A stretch of DNA of 49,931 nucleotides from Pseudomonadota bacterium (GCA_023458315.1 JAEXAH010000004.1:1-49931); one strand, 5' to 3'; counted from the stretch's first letter, positions 1-9,156 are shown. The notes: generated by a model not told the origin, from the letters alone. Numbers and translations: made by a program.

Positions 1-2
1 TT

Positions 3-125
3 GCCCGCCGCCTGAAGACCCTGCGGGGGCTCACCCCATACGAATACATCTGCAAAATATGGGAAGCCGAACCGGAGCGGTTCAGGCTTAATCCGCACCA
101 TCAAATGCCGGGACTAAACAACTAG
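3..125 (+). pseudogene. IS481-type transposase, C-terminal fragment
   Basis: The first 40 codons read as the extreme C-terminus of an IS481-family transposase: the tail contains LTPYEYICKIWEAEPERF followed by the RLNP segment and ends LNN-stop, which is the usual end of this family. The rest of the gene lies off the left edge, so I cannot tell whether the element is whole. Repeat sequence related to 11831-11865 starts at its stop codon. Confidence 0.75.
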
Positions 126-154
126 CCGGGAAGTGCTCGCCATGGCCGGGCTTG
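121..154 (+). repeat. Dispersed repeat R1, 5' half
   Basis: This 34-base stretch matches 11832-11865 with about four mismatches (shared core CATGGCCGGGCTTG). In the copy at 11832 the match runs on into a GC hairpin and a T-run. Here the continuation appears only at 487-532, so the repeat seems to be interrupted by about 330 bases that include an IS110 fragment. Confidence 0.65.
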
Positions 155-307
155 CCCCACGGCTGCCCGGTCTAGATTTTGTGAACTGAACGCACGGTGT
201 TGATTTTACTCGCTTTCAGACGTTTTCGGCGTTTCCTGGACACGAAATCGGCGTCAGCGTGCGGCATCAGAATAGCGTCTTCCACGACCTGTTGAAGCGG
301 GTTCCTT

Positions 308-318
308 GGGGGGGGGGG
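308..318. repeat. Homopolymer run of 11 G
   Basis: Eleven consecutive G residues sit at the left border of the IS110 fragment. Such a run is prone to slippage in vivo and to miscounting in sequencing, so the reading frame entering the fragment is unreliable. Confidence 0.9.
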
Positions 319-474
319 AGTTCGAGCGACTGACCCAGGAGCGCGGGGCCGACGCCAAGATCGATGCGCTGAAGGACGAAATCCTGAGATGTCACCATGA
401 CAGCGCCGACAGCCGCAGGGTGGCCACCATTCCCGGCATCGGCCCGCTGATCGCCAGTGCCATTTGCAACGCAG
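318..474 (+). pseudogene. IS110-family transposase, internal fragment
   Basis: One plus-strand frame reads through an acidic helix-rich stretch to RRVATIPGIGPLIASAI. The IPGIGP motif is typical of the C-terminal transposase_20 part of IS110-family DEDD recombinases. There is no start and no catalytic N-terminal part, and similarity stops abruptly before the repeat at 487. It is a remnant. A piece from the N-terminal half of an IS110-type transposase lies at the other end of the window (about 49540-49641). Confidence 0.7.
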
Positions 475-486
475 GGGCCATCCACA

Positions 487-532
487 CATGCAGGGCCAGC
501 AGCCCCGCAATACCGCGAAGACCCTTTTTCTT
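487..532 (+). repeat. Dispersed repeat R1, 3' half
   Basis: An 18-base core GGGCCAGCAGCCCCGCAA followed about 15 bases later by a T-run matches 11882-11922 on the plus strand and 49459-49500 on the minus strand. It abuts the stop codon of the antiporter gene (531-533), so it forms the 3' flank of that gene. Confidence 0.7.
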
Positions 533-3032
533 ACCCCGGCTGGCCCGACCGCACTTCCTGGCGGCGGCGGCGGGCGGTGTCGTGGATGTGTTCGCGCAGA
601 TGCGGGCTGGTGGCCAGCAGCGACTGGAAATCGTCGGCCCGCAGTGCCAGCAGCGAGCAGAAGCCCAGGGCGGTGATGTCGGCGGTGCGCAGGCCGCCCG
701 AGATCAGGGCGATCTCGCCGAAGAATTCGCCGCTGCCCAGGCGCACCGGATGGGGCGGCACCTGCACTTCGACCGCGCCCGAGGCGATGAAGTACATGGC
801 ATCGCCCGCCTGCCCCTTGCGCACCACGCATTCGCCCGGCACCGCCAGCACCGGCCGCAGCAGGCGCGAGATCAGGCGCAATTCGCCGGGCGGCAGGCTG
901 GCGAAGGTGGGGACGCGGGCCACCATCACCTCGGGTTCCAGGTCCAGATTGATGGCCGGGCGGCGGGCCAGACGCGCGGCACGGGCATCCAGGTCGGCCA
1001 TCAGGTCGTTGAACACCTCGGGACCGACCACCGCCTCGGCCCGCAGGCGGCGATACTCGTTTTCCTCGATGCGCAGGGCGGCGCGTTCCAGATACTGGGT
1101 CTGAAGGGCGCGCGAGAAATCGGCGTATTGCAGGCGCAGCGCCGCCAGCGCCGTCTCGATGCCGTCCAGACGGGTGGTCAGCGCCGCCGCCACCTCGCCC
1201 GCCGCCTCGCCGCCCACGCGGCCGGGCAGGTCGCGCGCCGCCATGTCGGTCAGTTCGCTCAGCGCCGCCTGCACCATCAGCAGGCATTCGAAACGGTTGG
1301 CGATGGCCCAGGCCAGCGGCGCCTCGACGCCGAAGCGCCGTTGCAGCGCCAGCCCCAGGCGAAAGGACAGCGGAAAGGCCAATGCCGCGTCGTGCGCCGC
1401 CATGTAGCCGTCCAGCCCCAGGGTCTTGACCCCGTCCTGGATGCGGGCGGCGGCGGTCAGCAAGGCGCGGGTGATGTGGCCGGGCACCACGCCTTCGCGG
1501 TAATGGCGCATATAGATGGCCTGCTCGCGGTCGGCCAGCATGGCCAGACCGCTGCGCACCAGTTCCGGCCGGGTCAGGTCGCATTGCCGCGACAGATCGG
1601 CCTCGGCGCGGCCCAGACGTTCGGTGTAGCTTTGCGCCAGATCGGCGGCCACCGCCCGCTCGATACCGTAATCGGCGGCGGCGGCCGACACCTTTTGCCG
1701 CACCGTGTCCAGGGTTCCGGCGATGGCGCGGGCCCGCACCGCCAGATCGGCGGGCGACAGCCGATCCAGGCCGAACAGCCGGATCATCGGCCGCAACAGC
1801 GGCGCGTTGACGAACAGGGTGAACAGCACGAAGCCGGTGCACAGCACGGCGACGAAATTCTTGACCTCGGGCGGCACCCGGGGATTTTCCACCACCGCCA
1901 GGGCCAGCGCCAGCGAGATGGCGCCGCGCAAGCCGCCCCACAGCACCACCAGCCGCAACGGCTTTCCCACCGGCTCGGCCCAGCCGATGGCGCTGAGCAG
2001 CGGGAACATGCCGAACAGCACCGCCGCCCGCGCCACCAGCGCCGAGACGATCAGCACCGCCAGCAGCCCCAGATCCGATGCCCCCATGCCCGCCAGCATC
2101 TGCGGCACCCGCATGGTGGCCAGCACGAAGATCAGCGAACTGGCCCAGAACCCCACCTGCTGCCAGACCTCGACCAGACTGGCCCAGCTTTCCGCCGATA
2201 CCTGGGTGCGGCCGTAGAAGCTGATGACCAGGGCGGTCGTCACCACCGCCACCACGCCCGAGACATGCAGATAATGCTCGCCGACGATGAAGGACAGATA
2301 GGCGGCCGCCACGGTGGCGGTGATTTCGGCGAAACGCTGGCCGCGCAGCGGCACCACACCCCAGCACACCAGACGGCCGCAAACATAGCCGAACACCAAT
2401 CCGCCGGCGAAGGCGCGCAGGAAGGCCAGCCCCCCGGCCAGGGCGTCGGCCTGGCGTTCGCCGGTCAGCATGCCCAGGAACAGGGCGAACAGGGCGATGG
2501 CGGCGGCGTCGTTGAACAGGCTTTCGCCTTCCACCAGCAGGCTGAGGCGATGGGGCACGCCGAGATCGCGGAAGATGGCGACCACGGCGATGGGATCGGT
2601 GGTGGACACGATGGCCGCCAGCAGCAGACAGGCCACAAGCCCCATGTCGCTGACCGCGCCCAGCGCCAATCCGATGGCGAAGGTGGACACCAGCACCGCC
2701 ACCACCGCCAGCAACAGGATGGGCGCCAGATCGTCCAGCAGGCGGCGCACGTCGATGGCCACCGCCGTTTCGAACAGCAGGACGGGCAGGAACACCAGAA
2801 TGAAGGCTTCGGACGACAGTTCGAACTGGCCCAGCGTGGTCAGCCAGTCGCCCAGCGGCCCACCCAGGCCGCCCAGACGGCCGATGGTATCGGCCAGCAC
2901 GCCCAGGGCGATTCCGGCCAGGGCCAGGACCAGGGAAAAGGCAAGGTTGGCGCGGGCCGCGACGGGAACCAGCAGGGTGACGAGCGCCAGCAGGCCGCTT
3001 ACCCCGAACACCGCCATGGCCACGTCGTGCAT
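531..3032 (-). CDS. CPA1 Na+/H+ antiporter with C-terminal cyclic-nucleotide-binding domain
   Basis: An 833-residue inner-membrane cation/proton exchanger. Roughly the first 400 residues hold a dozen hydrophobic segments with the CPA1 signatures TTDPIAVVAIF and GESLFNDAAA. A helical cytoplasmic region of about 280 residues follows, then a cNMP-binding fold near the C-terminus with FGEIALISGG and the LRTAD arginine of the phosphate-binding cassette. I start at 3032 because GGGGAAGGGGAG lies just upstream of that ATG; an ATG at 3089 is also open. The gene lies 68 bases downstream of the GGDEF-EAL gene on the same strand, so the two may be co-transcribed. Gating by cAMP or a related nucleotide is inferred from the domain. 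Confidence 0.88.
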   Translation of the reverse strand: MHDVAMAVFGVSGLLALVTLLVPVAARANLAFSLVLALAGIALGVLADTIGRLGGLGGPLGDWLTTLGQFELSSEAFILVFLPVLLFETAVAIDVRRLLDDLAPILLLAVVAVLVSTFAIGLALGAVSDMGLVACLLLAAIVSTTDPIAVVAIFRDLGVPHRLSLLVEGESLFNDAAAIALFALFLGMLTGERQADALAGGLAFLRAFAGGLVFGYVCGRLVCWGVVPLRGQRFAEITATVAAAYLSFIVGEHYLHVSGVVAVVTTALVISFYGRTQVSAESWASLVEVWQQVGFWASSLIFVLATMRVPQMLAGMGASDLGLLAVLIVSALVARAAVLFGMFPLLSAIGWAEPVGKPLRLVVLWGGLRGAISLALALAVVENPRVPPEVKNFVAVLCTGFVLFTLFVNAPLLRPMIRLFGLDRLSPADLAVRARAIAGTLDTVRQKVSAAAADYGIERAVAADLAQSYTERLGRAEADLSRQCDLTRPELVRSGLAMLADREQAIYMRHYREGVVPGHITRALLTAAARIQDGVKTLGLDGYMAAHDAALAFPLSFRLGLALQRRFGVEAPLAWAIANRFECLLMVQAALSELTDMAARDLPGRVGGEAAGEVAAALTTRLDGIETALAALRLQYADFSRALQTQYLERAALRIEENEYRRLRAEAVVGPEVFNDLMADLDARAARLARRPAINLDLEPEVMVARVPTFASLPPGELRLISRLLRPVLAVPGECVVRKGQAGDAMYFIASGAVEVQVPPHPVRLGSGEFFGEIALISGGLRTADITALGFCSLLALRADDFQSLLATSPHLREHIHDTARRRRQEVRSGQPG

Positions 3033-3100
3033 TCCGCTCCCCTTCCCCGTCCAGCCCCCCAGGCTAAACGCAACCGGGATCGGGAACAACCGTCACGAGA

Positions 3101-5401
3101 TCAGAATCCGCCGCGACGCAACAGCGCGGCGGCCTGTTCGGCGGGCACGCCCGGACTGAACAGGAAGCCCTGGACGCAATCGCAATGCTCGGCCGCCAGC
3201 ACCGCCAGTTGCGCCTCGGTTTCCACCCCTTCGGCGACCACCTTGAGGTCCAGGGCATGGGCCAGCGAGATGATGGCCCGCGCGATGGCGCGGTCGCTGT
3301 CGTTCTCGGCCACGTCGGCGACGAACGAGCGGTCGATCTTCAGCTTGCACACCGGGAAGCGCTTGAGGCGCCCCAGCGAGGAATAGCCGGTGCCGAAATC
3401 GTCCACCGCCAGCCCCAGCCCCATGGCCTTGACGTCGGACAGCACCCGCCCGGCGGCCACCGCATCCTCCATCATGGCGGTTTCGGTCAGTTCCAGTTCC
3501 AGCCGCCCCGGCGGCAGCCGCGCCTCGGTCAGCAGGCGGCGCACCAGCAGCGGCAGATCGTGGCGCTTCATCTGCACCGCCGACAGGTTGACGGCGATGG
3601 GAACGGCGGGCAACCCCTCGTCGGCCCAGGCGCGGGCCTGGCGGCACGCCTCGCCCAGCACCCATTCGCCGATGGGGGCGATCATGCCGTTTTCCTCGGC
3701 CAGCGGGATGAAACGGCCGGGCGGGATCATGCCGTGTTCGGGATGGTTCCAGCGCACCAGCGCCTCGAACCCGGCGATGGTGCGGTCGGCCACCGTCACG
3801 ATGGGCTGGTAATGCAGCACCAGTTCGCCGCGCAGGGCGGCGCGGCGCAGATCGGCCTCCAACTTGCGGCGCGCGGCCAGTTCGCTGTCCATGGTGGGGG
3901 TGAAGAAGCGATAGCCGTTAGGCGCCTCGTGGATGGCGCGGTACATGGCGACGTCGGCGTTCTTCATCAGCGCCTCGGCGTCGGCGCCGTCCATGGGATA
4001 AAGCGCGATGCCGACACTGGCGCCGATCTGCACCTCGTGGCCGTCGATGTCGAACGGGCGGATGACCGCGTCCAGCATGGCTTGGGCCATCTCGGCCGCC
4101 GCCTCGCCGCCGGAATGGTCCTCCAGCACCACGGCGAATTCATCGCCGCCGACCCGGGCGATGGTGTCCACCCCCCGGCCCGCCGCCATCAGCCGCTCGA
4201 CCACCAGCAACAGCAGACGGTCGCCGCCGTCATGGCCCAGCACGTCGTTGTAATGGCTGAAATCGTCGAGATCGAGGAACAGCACGCCCAGCCCCGACCG
4301 CTCGGCCCGCGCCCGCGCCACCGCCCGTTGCAGATGCTCGCGGAACAGCAGGCGGTTGGGCAGCGCCGTCAGGGCGTCGTGATTGGACAGGAAACGGATG
4401 CGTTCCTCGGCCTGGCGGCGTTCGGTCACGTCCTCCTGCACCACCACGTAATGGGCGACGCGGCCGCGATCGTCGGCGATGGGAGTCAGGGTCTGGTCGA
4501 CGATGTAAAGGGTTCCGTCCTTGCGCCGCAGGCTCAGTTCGCCATGCCAGGCCCGCCCCTGGGCCACCGCGTCCATCAGGCGGCGGTCGCGCAGGTCGCG
4601 CCCGGCCAGCAGACGGCGGGCCGGGCGGCGGCGGGCCTCGGCGGCGGTCCAGCCCGACAGGCGGGTGAAGGCGGCGTTGCACCATTCGATGCGTCCGGCG
4701 CGGTCGGTGATGAAGATGGCGTTGGCCGCCGCCTCGATGGCCTCGCCCTGAAGGCGCAGCAGCGATTCGGCGCGGCGGCGCGAGGCAAGGTCGGCCATGC
4801 GGCGTTCGCGGTCGGAGGCCAGCAGCAGCGCCACGCCCAGGCAGATGACCACGCCTTCGGACAGCAATTGCCCCGGCAACCCCCAATGGGCCAGAACCGG
4901 CGCCAGCAGCCAGCTCAGGCCCCAGGCGGCGAACAGCCCGGCCACCAGCCGATACCCGGCACCGGGGGTGCGCAGGGCGCGGAAGCGAAAGGCCACCGCC
5001 GCCGCCAGCAGCACGGCACCGACGAACAGCGCCACGGCGACCGTCGCCATTTCCGCCCCGTGCAGCGGCACCAGCACCGCCAGGGCCACCGCCATGCCGC
5101 CCCACAGGGCCAGCAAGGTGCGGCGTGGCGGCGCGGCGCGCATCTCGACCACGGTGGCGGCCAGCACCAGCACGCCGACCCCGGCATGCACCGTCTCGGC
5201 CAGGATGGCGGCGACGGCTTCCCCCAGCGGCTCGGCCGCCAACGCCACCAGCGACCGCAGCACATGCAGCGCGAAAGCCAGTCCGAACAGCGCCAGACCA
5301 CGCGGCGCCCCCGGCGACCGGCCGACCGCCATCATGGCCACCGCCAGGACGGCGGCGCCGACCAGGGCTCCGTGGACCGCGCCGGGCGCGGACAGCTCCA
5401 T
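3101..5401 (-). CDS. Membrane PAS-GGDEF-EAL c-di-GMP enzyme
   Basis: A 766-residue protein with about seven membrane segments in residues 1-195, a PAS domain (about 222-330), GGDEF (motif VGGDEF, residues 417-422) and EAL (EALVRW from 546, then DDFGTGYSSL). Both catalytic motifs are intact, so cyclase and phosphodiesterase activity are both possible; which dominates cannot be read from sequence. The start at 5401 is chosen because GGAAAGGA precedes it; the open frame extends upstream to 5656, but across the motA promoter region. It is divergent from motA, and c-di-GMP commonly controls the motility-to-sessile switch. Confidence 0.9.
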   Translation of the reverse strand: MELSAPGAVHGALVGAAVLAVAMMAVGRSPGAPRGLALFGLAFALHVLRSLVALAAEPLGEAVAAILAETVHAGVGVLVLAATVVEMRAAPPRRTLLALWGGMAVALAVLVPLHGAEMATVAVALFVGAVLLAAAVAFRFRALRTPGAGYRLVAGLFAAWGLSWLLAPVLAHWGLPGQLLSEGVVICLGVALLLASDRERRMADLASRRRAESLLRLQGEAIEAAANAIFITDRAGRIEWCNAAFTRLSGWTAAEARRRPARRLLAGRDLRDRRLMDAVAQGRAWHGELSLRRKDGTLYIVDQTLTPIADDRGRVAHYVVVQEDVTERRQAEERIRFLSNHDALTALPNRLLFREHLQRAVARARAERSGLGVLFLDLDDFSHYNDVLGHDGGDRLLLLVVERLMAAGRGVDTIARVGGDEFAVVLEDHSGGEAAAEMAQAMLDAVIRPFDIDGHEVQIGASVGIALYPMDGADAEALMKNADVAMYRAIHEAPNGYRFFTPTMDSELAARRKLEADLRRAALRGELVLHYQPIVTVADRTIAGFEALVRWNHPEHGMIPPGRFIPLAEENGMIAPIGEWVLGEACRQARAWADEGLPAVPIAVNLSAVQMKRHDLPLLVRRLLTEARLPPGRLELELTETAMMEDAVAAGRVLSDVKAMGLGLAVDDFGTGYSSLGRLKRFPVCKLKIDRSFVADVAENDSDRAIARAIISLAHALDLKVVAEGVETEAQLAVLAAEHCDCVQGFLFSPGVPAEQAAALLRRGGF

Positions 5402-5615
5402 CACACGTCCTTTCCCAAACCGGCCGCCACACGCGACCGGGCCGGGCAGTCTACGGCAATCACCGTAGGGCGCAAGCGACCTGTGCGCGAAAAGCACGAA
5501 AGCCGTTGTGCGCAAGGCTTGGCGAACGTATTGCCCCGGCCCGCGGTTTGGCCCAAAATGAGCGGGCGAAATGCGCGGGCGCGTCGCGCCTGGGGACCCG
5601 GAGAAGGCAGGGGAC
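5402..5615. promoter_or_regulatory. Divergent promoter region between the GGDEF-EAL gene and motA
   Basis: These 214 bases must hold the promoters for both directions. A short dyad CTACGG/CCGTAG lies at 5451-5468. I see no convincing sigma-70, sigma-28 or sigma-54 elements. Confidence 0.4.
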
Positions 5616-6419
5616 ATGTCGACCACCACCATCATCGGCTTTGTGGCCGGCATCATTCTGTTTCTCGGGTCGATCTATATCGCCACCGACAATTACCTGG
5701 TGTTCCTTGATCTGGCGTCCTTCGTCATGGTCATCGGCGGCACCTTCGCCACCACGTTCATTTCCTACGAACCGCGCTATGTGTTCCAGGCGTTCCGCCT
5801 GATGAGCTCGATCTTCTTCGCGCCGCGCATCCAGCGCGGCGTGCTGCAAGGCGAGGTGGCGCGCTGCATCCGCTGGGGCTACATCATCCAGAAAAGCGGC
5901 CTGCCGGGGCTCGAGGCCGACACCGGCAAGCTGAAGGGCCAGGACCCGTTCCTGTCCTTCGGCGTCAATCTGGTGATCACCGGCTACACCGGGCCCGAGG
6001 TGCGGCAGATCATGACCAATCTGGTTGAAACCACCTTCCACCGCAATTGCGTGCCCGCCGACATCCTGCGCAACATGGCGGGCACCGCCCCGGCCTTCGG
6101 CATGATCGGCACCCTGGTCGGCCTGATCATCATGCTGGGCAAGATGGGCCAGGACCCGGCGGCACTGGGTCCGGGCATGGCGGTGGCGCTGATCACCACC
6201 CTGTACGGCGTGCTGTTGCCCCGTCTGGTCCTGATGCCCGCGGCGGCCAAGATTCAGCAGCGCCAGGAAATCGTCCGCTTCCGCAACCTGCTCGTGACCG
6301 AGGGGCTGGCGCTGCTGGCCGAACGCCGCAACCCGCGCTTCGTCCAGGACGCCATGAACAGCTATCTGGACCCGGCCATCCACTTCGACATCGACCGCCA
6401 CATGAAGAGCAAGGGGTAA
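5616..6419 (+). CDS. motA: Flagellar motor stator protein MotA
   Basis: A 267-residue inner-membrane protein of the MotA/PomA type (MotA/TolQ/ExbB channel family). It has two N-terminal membrane helices, a cytoplasmic loop, and two C-terminal helices including MAGTAPAFGMIGTLVGL. With MotB it forms the ion-conducting stator that drives the flagellum. The ATG at 5616 is preceded by GGAGAAGG; the upstream in-frame ATG at 5571 has no such site. Four bases separate it from motB. Confidence 0.9.
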   Translation: MSTTTIIGFVAGIILFLGSIYIATDNYLVFLDLASFVMVIGGTFATTFISYEPRYVFQAFRLMSSIFFAPRIQRGVLQGEVARCIRWGYIIQKSGLPGLEADTGKLKGQDPFLSFGVNLVITGYTGPEVRQIMTNLVETTFHRNCVPADILRNMAGTAPAFGMIGTLVGLIIMLGKMGQDPAALGPGMAVALITTLYGVLLPRLVLMPAAAKIQQRQEIVRFRNLLVTEGLALLAERRNPRFVQDAMNSYLDPAIHFDIDRHMKSKG

Positions 6420-6423
6420 GGTC

Positions 6424-7083
6424 ATGGCACTGCAACCCAGAAAGCCCCCCGAGGTCGATTCCAGTTGGATGGAAACCTATGGCGACATGGTGACGCTGTT
6501 GCTGTGTTTCTTCGTGCTGCTCGCCTCGATCTCGAAGATCGACGCCAATCTGTACGAAAAGGTGCAGTCGGGCATCGCCCAGGAGATCGGCAAGCAAAAG
6601 GTTCAGCGCCCCATCGAGGACATGAAGAAGGAACTGACCGAGGTGGTGTCGGCCATGTCCGGCGGCGATTCCATGGCCGACGTCGCCACCGACGATCGCG
6701 GCGTGGTGCTGAACCTGGATTCGGGGGCGATGTTCAAGCAGGGCTCGGCCGAGGTGCGGCCCGAGGCCATGCCGCTGCTCAAGGAAATGGCGGTGACGCT
6801 GACCCACAAGCGATTCGAAACCTACATCCTGGAAATCCAGGGCCACACCGACGACACGCCGGTCGCCTCGCCGCAATATCCCACCAATTTCGATCTGGCC
6901 GCCGCCCGCGCCCTGGCCACCCTGCGCGCCATGAAGGCGTTGGGCGTGTCCGAGGACCGCATGGTCATCGCGTCTTACGGCCAGTACAAACCGCGCGTGC
7001 CCAACCGCACGCCCGAGGGCAATCCCCTGCCCGTCAATCAGTCGCTGAACCGCCGCGTCTCCATCCACGTGGTTCCGCACTGA
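6424..7083 (+). CDS. motB: Flagellar motor stator protein MotB
   Basis: A 219-residue partner of MotA. One N-terminal membrane helix carries the ion-binding aspartate (YGDMVTLLLCFFVLL, D21). A linker and a periplasmic OmpA-like peptidoglycan-binding domain follow (IQGHTDDTPVAS, then NRRVSIHV near the end). The length is short, typical of the PomB/MotB type. It is followed after 28 bases by a lipoprotein gene on the same strand. Confidence 0.9.
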   Translation: MALQPRKPPEVDSSWMETYGDMVTLLLCFFVLLASISKIDANLYEKVQSGIAQEIGKQKVQRPIEDMKKELTEVVSAMSGGDSMADVATDDRGVVLNLDSGAMFKQGSAEVRPEAMPLLKEMAVTLTHKRFETYILEIQGHTDDTPVASPQYPTNFDLAAARALATLRAMKALGVSEDRMVIASYGQYKPRVPNRTPEGNPLPVNQSLNRRVSIHVVPH

Positions 7084-7111
7084 GGAAAGACCGAGAAAAG
7101 GAAAGAGAACC

Positions 7112-7498
7112 ATGAAGCTTGCCGCCCTGGGTTCCACCCTGGCCCTGGCCGCCCTGTTGTCCGCGTGCAACGGCCAGGAACCGCCGATCACCAACCATTC
7201 CGCCATGGGCGGCGGCGTCGGCAGCCAGTACGGCAATTACGCGGATCAGGTGGACGGCGAGATGACCGGCCCCAAGGGCGAACGCTGCGTCATCCACACC
7301 TGGGACCGGCCGCTGACGGTCAACAGCATCGTCCGCGTGCGTTCGGCGTCGTGCGAATCCCGGGAAAATCCCGGCCAGATGACCTCGACCGAAATCTCGC
7401 GCGAGGTGGTGGCCATCGCCCCCGAACCGGCGGCCGAGGCCAAGCCCGAGGAAAAGAAGTCCGACGACAAGAAGCCCGACGACAAGAAGGCCGAGTGA
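7112..7498 (+). CDS. Small lipoprotein downstream of motAB
   Basis: 128 residues with a short signal peptide and a lipobox LLSAC, so the mature protein would start at Cys19 and be lipid-anchored. The middle region has three cysteines or more and no domain I recognise. The tail is a low-complexity charged stretch (KKSDDKKPDDKK). The ribosome site AAGGAAAGAG fits the ATG at 7112. Position after motB suggests, without proving, a link to the stator or cell envelope. It ends seven bases from the convergent hydrolase gene. Confidence 0.75.
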   Translation: MKLAALGSTLALAALLSACNGQEPPITNHSAMGGGVGSQYGNYADQVDGEMTGPKGERCVIHTWDRPLTVNSIVRVRSASCESRENPGQMTSTEISREVVAIAPEPAAEAKPEEKKSDDKKPDDKKAE

Positions 7499-7505
7499 CC
7501 GGCCC

Positions 7506-8333
7506 TCAGCCGACGACCAGTTCCATGCCCTCGCGGGCGGCGATGGTGCCCGGCAACAGCGCCGCCGCCTCGGCCTCGACCCGGGCCATGAAGACGTCGT
7601 CATGGTCCGGCTCGTGGTGGAACAGCACCAATTGCTTGACCCCGCCCAGCCTGGACAGCCGGACCGCCTCCTGCCAGGTGGAATGGCCCCAGCCGACCTT
7701 GTCGGGAAATTCGTCGTCGGTATAGGTGGTGTCGTACATCACCACGTCGGCCCCGGCGATCAGGTCCAGAACCGTCTGGTCCGGCTGGCCGGGCACGTGT
7801 TCGGTGTCGGTGACATAGCACACCGACGCGCCGCCATATTCGATGCGATAGGCGGTGGAGCCGTTGGGATGGTTCAGCGGCGCCGTGCGCACCACCACGC
7901 CGGGGGCGAAGGTCAGGGTGTCCCCGGCGATGAAATCGTCGAACGACACCGTGCCGCGCATGGCCGACAACGGCACCGGAAAGGTGGGATTGTCCATCTG
8001 GTTGGCCAGCACCGCGCGAATGCCGCCGTTCTTTTTCCCCAGATGCCCGGCCATGATGCGCAGGGCGAAATTCGGGCTGAAGGCCGGGGCGAAAAAGGGA
8101 AAGCCGTTGATGTGGTCCAGGTGGGTGTGCGTCACCAGCAAGGTCGCGGCCTGCACCCCCCGGCGCAACAGATCGCGGCCCAGGCCGCGAATGCCGGTGC
8201 CGGCGTCCAGGATGAAGACGTGACCACCGGCCACCACCTCGATGCATGACGTGTTGCCGCCATACACCATGTGATCCTGGGAAGGACAGGCGATACTGCC
8301 GCGCACACCCCAGAACTTCACCGTGAAGGCCAT
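7506..8333 (-). CDS. Metallo-beta-lactamase-fold hydrolase
   Basis: 275 residues. The metal-binding motif THTHLDHINGF is followed by an aspartate in the VTDTEH region and a late FHHEPDHDD, which fits the RNase Z/PhnP-like or phosphodiesterase branch of the fold. The N-terminal VKFWGVRGSIACP is typical of this group, some members of which act on cyclic nucleotides. The substrate cannot be assigned. GGGGAG lies nine bases before the ATG. It is convergent with the lipoprotein gene with no visible terminator in the 7-base gap. Confidence 0.8.
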   Translation of the reverse strand: MAFTVKFWGVRGSIACPSQDHMVYGGNTSCIEVVAGGHVFILDAGTGIRGLGRDLLRRGVQAATLLVTHTHLDHINGFPFFAPAFSPNFALRIMAGHLGKKNGGIRAVLANQMDNPTFPVPLSAMRGTVSFDDFIAGDTLTFAPGVVVRTAPLNHPNGSTAYRIEYGGASVCYVTDTEHVPGQPDQTVLDLIAGADVVMYDTTYTDDEFPDKVGWGHSTWQEAVRLSRLGGVKQLVLFHHEPDHDDVFMARVEAEAAALLPGTIAAREGMELVVG

Positions 8334-8412
8334 ACCCCGTTACTCCCCGCCCCCTTTGCTGCGGCGACTCTAGTCCTTTTGGCTAGGCCGCGCATCGGTA
8401 ATCCAATGTATA

Positions 8413-9156
8413 TCAATCAACATTCACCTGGACCGCCGCGCCCAAGCCCAGGCCCAGCACGGCCGCCGCCGAGCCCTGGGTGACGGCCACCTCGACCAGC
8501 CCGCTGGAATTTTCGTACCAGAAGGCGTCACCGGGCGGGCGGTCGGAAAAGGTGCGGGCACGCGACAGCCAGCGCCCGGCCACGCCCAGCCGCGCCGTGG
8601 GCGGCAGGGCGGCGGCGCGCAGGCCGGTCCAGGCATTGCCGTAGACGTCGGTGTAGATCACCTCGGCCAGATCGTCGGGCCAGTGTTCGGGGCGCCAGGG
8701 CGCGACCGCCTCGGCGCCGATGGTTTCCGGCGCCTCGCCCCGGCTCAGCCGCGCCGCCACCGGGGCGAACAGGTCGCGGCCGTGGAACGACGCCGACAGC
8801 CGTCGCGGCCGCCAGGTGATGGCCCAGGCCCGCACCCGCGACGCCCGCCGCCACACCATCTCGAACAGGCCGTTGTCGGGGCCGACGAACCACCTGCCGT
8901 CCGCCTCGACGATCAGCGGCAGGCGGGCGCCGCCGACGCCGGGATCGACGACCGCCATGACCACCATGTCCCGGGACCACTCCGCCGCCAGCGCCGCCAG
9001 CAGATACGCGGCGGCGCGCGGCGCGCAGGCCGGGGCGTCGGCCATCAGGTCGATCACCGGCGCGGCGGGCGCGTCCCGCAACAACGCGCAGCGCACCTGT
9101 CCCAGATAAGGACCGGACAGACCGAAATCGGTGAACAGGCCGATGGGACGTTGCAT
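8413..9156 (-). CDS. DUF62 family SAM hydrolase (SAM hydroxide adenosyltransferase)
   Basis: 247 residues matching the family that hydrolyses S-adenosylmethionine to adenosine and methionine. Motifs seen: LFTDFGLSGPYLGQV at the N-terminus, VVDPGVGG, FVGPDNGLFE, FHGRDLFAPVAA, and a C-terminal beta domain containing WYENSSGLVEVAV. The fluorinase/chlorinase relatives share the fold, but nothing here suggests halogenation. I start at 9156, where GGAG lies seven bases upstream; an ATG at 9189 is also in frame. Confidence 0.85.
   Translation of the reverse strand: MQRPIGLFTDFGLSGPYLGQVRCALLRDAPAAPVIDLMADAPACAPRAAAYLLAALAAEWSRDMVVMAVVDPGVGGARLPLIVEADGRWFVGPDNGLFEMVWRRASRVRAWAITWRPRRLSASFHGRDLFAPVAARLSRGEAPETIGAEAVAPWRPEHWPDDLAEVIYTDVYGNAWTGLRAAALPPTARLGVAGRWLSRARTFSDRPPGDAFWYENSSGLVEVAVTQGSAAAVLGLGLGAAVQVNVD

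Noticed and set aside
172..300. A short minus-strand tail (QQVVEDAILMPHADADF...) that could be a gene end
   Set aside because: It looks somewhat protein-like, but it has no start and no family I recognise, so I leave it unannotated among the IS debris.
172..2382. A 736-codon minus-strand open frame
   Set aside because: It overlaps the antiporter gene in another frame of the same strand. Its composition is low-complexity G, A and R, unlike a folded protein.
306..3386. A 1026-codon plus-strand open frame
   Set aside because: It is antisense to the antiporter gene, rich in Q, H, R and G, lacks a ribosome site, and arises from GC-rich codons on the opposite strand. Only its first part (318-474) resembles an IS110 piece.
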